Below are positions 5,632-6,383 of a stretch of DNA of 6,383 bases, piece after piece. The stretch's first letter is position 1; every line of letters begins with the position of its first letter. The translations under genes were made by a program, and so were the position numbers. The stretch is taken from the NCBI GenBank assembly GCA_019119745.1, contig DWWI01000012.1, positions 1 through 6,383 on the forward strand. The letters run 5' to 3'. Origin of the DNA: Candidatus Mediterraneibacter gallistercoris (GTDB lineage Bacteria > Bacillota_A > Clostridia > Lachnospirales > Lachnospiraceae). The notes under the pieces are model-generated. The model worked only from the letters and a program-made list of their open reading frames with translations, made no database searches and had not been told where the DNA came from.

Positions 5632-6383
5632 ATTCTCCAAGATATGCCGTGATAACCTGCGGGTCGTTCAGTACATCTGACGTACTGCCCTGACAGAGCA
5701 CTTCGCCAAAGTTCAGTACAGTCAGCTTCTCGCAGATTCCGCTTACCAGTTTCATATCATGTTCGATCAGAAGGATCGTCATGTGGAATTCCTCGCGTAC
5801 AAAGCGGATCATATCCATCAGCTCCCCTGTCTCATTCGGGTTCATGCCGGCGGCCGGTTCGTCCAGGAGCAGAAGCTTCGGCTCCGTCGCCAGTGCGCGC
5901 GCGATCTCCAGGCGTCTCTGCTGGCCATATGGAAGATTGGACGCTTTTCTATGCGCGGCTTCCTCCAGATTAAATACCTTCAGCAGTTCCATAGCCTGCT
6001 CATCCATTTCTTTCTCAACTTTCTTGTGTCTCGGGAGACGCAGGATCCCCTCGATTGTTGAGTAATGATGTTTATTGTGGAGTCCCACCTTCACATTATC
6101 CAGAACATTCAAATCCTTAAAGAGACGGATATTCTGAAATGTCCTTGCGATACCCGCCTTACTGATATCAATGGTCTTTTTCCCCGTGATATCTTTTCCG
6201 TCCAGGATAACCTTGCCTGTATCCGGTTTGTACACTCCCGTCAGAAGATTGAATACGGTCGTTTTTCCCGCGCCGTTCGGACCAATCAGTCCGTAAAGTT
6301 CTTCTTTCTCGATTGAAATATCAAATGCATTCACCGCACGGAGACCGCCGAATGAAATGCCCAGATTTTTTACTTCCAGTAAT
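5630..6383 (-). CDS. livG: Branched-chain amino acid-type ABC transporter ATP-binding protein LivG, N-terminus cut by window edge
   Basis: This is the second ATPase of the importer. About 250 residues are visible and the frame stays open to the right edge, reading LLEVKNLGISFGGLRAV; only a few residues, including the start, are missing. A GTG at 6332-6334 lies inside the conserved N-terminal strand and is not the start. Walker A is GPNGAGKTT (visible residues 34-42), followed by a Q-loop in RTFQNIRLF. The signature is the LivG-typical LPYGQQRRLEIARAL in place of LSGGQ. Walker B is LLLLDEPAAGMNPNE and the switch histidine is in LLIEHDM. All catalytic elements are intact and the length is near the usual 255. 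Its gene order (livG then livF) is the standard one; permease and binding-protein genes would be expected further upstream, outside the window. Confidence 0.95.
   Translation of the reverse strand, partial: LLEVKNLGISFGGLRAVNAFDISIEKEELYGLIGPNGAGKTTVFNLLTGVYKPDTGKVILDGKDITGKKTIDISKAGIARTFQNIRLFKDLNVLDNVKVGLHNKHHYSTIEGILRLPRHKKVEKEMDEQAMELLKVFNLEEAAHRKASNLPYGQQRRLEIARALATEPKLLLLDEPAAGMNPNETGELMDMIRFVREEFHMTILLIEHDMKLVSGICEKLTVLNFGEVLCQGSTSDVLNDPQVITAYLGE

Overview
The window looks like a chromosomal segment of an anaerobic, low-to-mid GC Firmicute, most likely a gut Lachnospiraceae relative. This rests on the character of the proteins (pyruvate formate-lyase, a membrane-anchored YkuD L,D-transpeptidase with a clostridial-type stalk, a cytidylate-kinase-like protein) and on the strong AGGAGG ribosome binding sites. 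The taxonomic guess is an inference; no rRNA or other marker gene is present.

Layout from left to right: (1) 1-1562, minus strand: the N-terminal two thirds of pyruvate formate-lyase (pflB); the glycyl-radical end lies beyond the left edge. (2) 1563-1881: a divergent intergenic region with a very good sigma-A promoter for the rightward gene, a weaker candidate promoter for pflB, a Fur-box-like palindrome in the presumed pflB leader and a separate spaced inverted repeat. (3) 1882-2367, plus strand: a GNAT-family acetyltransferase. (4) 2354-2384: a hairpin that can serve as terminator for both converging genes. (5) 2401-3816 (or 3858), minus strand: a membrane-anchored L,D-transpeptidase. (6) 3859-4246: a gene-free region dominated by a 214-bp nested inverted repeat, the most unusual structure here. 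(7) 4247-6383, minus strand: an apparent operon of livG (a few N-terminal residues missing at the right edge), livF and a cytidylate-kinase-like gene, with 13 and 35 bases between coding regions.

How the genes relate: livG and livF encode the two ATPases of a branched-chain amino acid-type ABC importer. The permease and binding-protein genes would be expected beyond the right edge. The kinase-like gene follows closely enough to share their transcript, but its role is unknown. PflB supplies acetyl-CoA and formate in anaerobic fermentation, and its activating enzyme gene (pflA) is often found just downstream, which would be off the left edge. The L,D-transpeptidase makes or edits 3-3 peptidoglycan cross-links. 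The GNAT and transpeptidase genes appear to be single-gene units. There are no tRNA or rRNA genes, CRISPR arrays, transposases, phage genes or toxin-antitoxin genes in the window. No new multi-gene system is visible; the unexplained material lies in the two intergenic regions.
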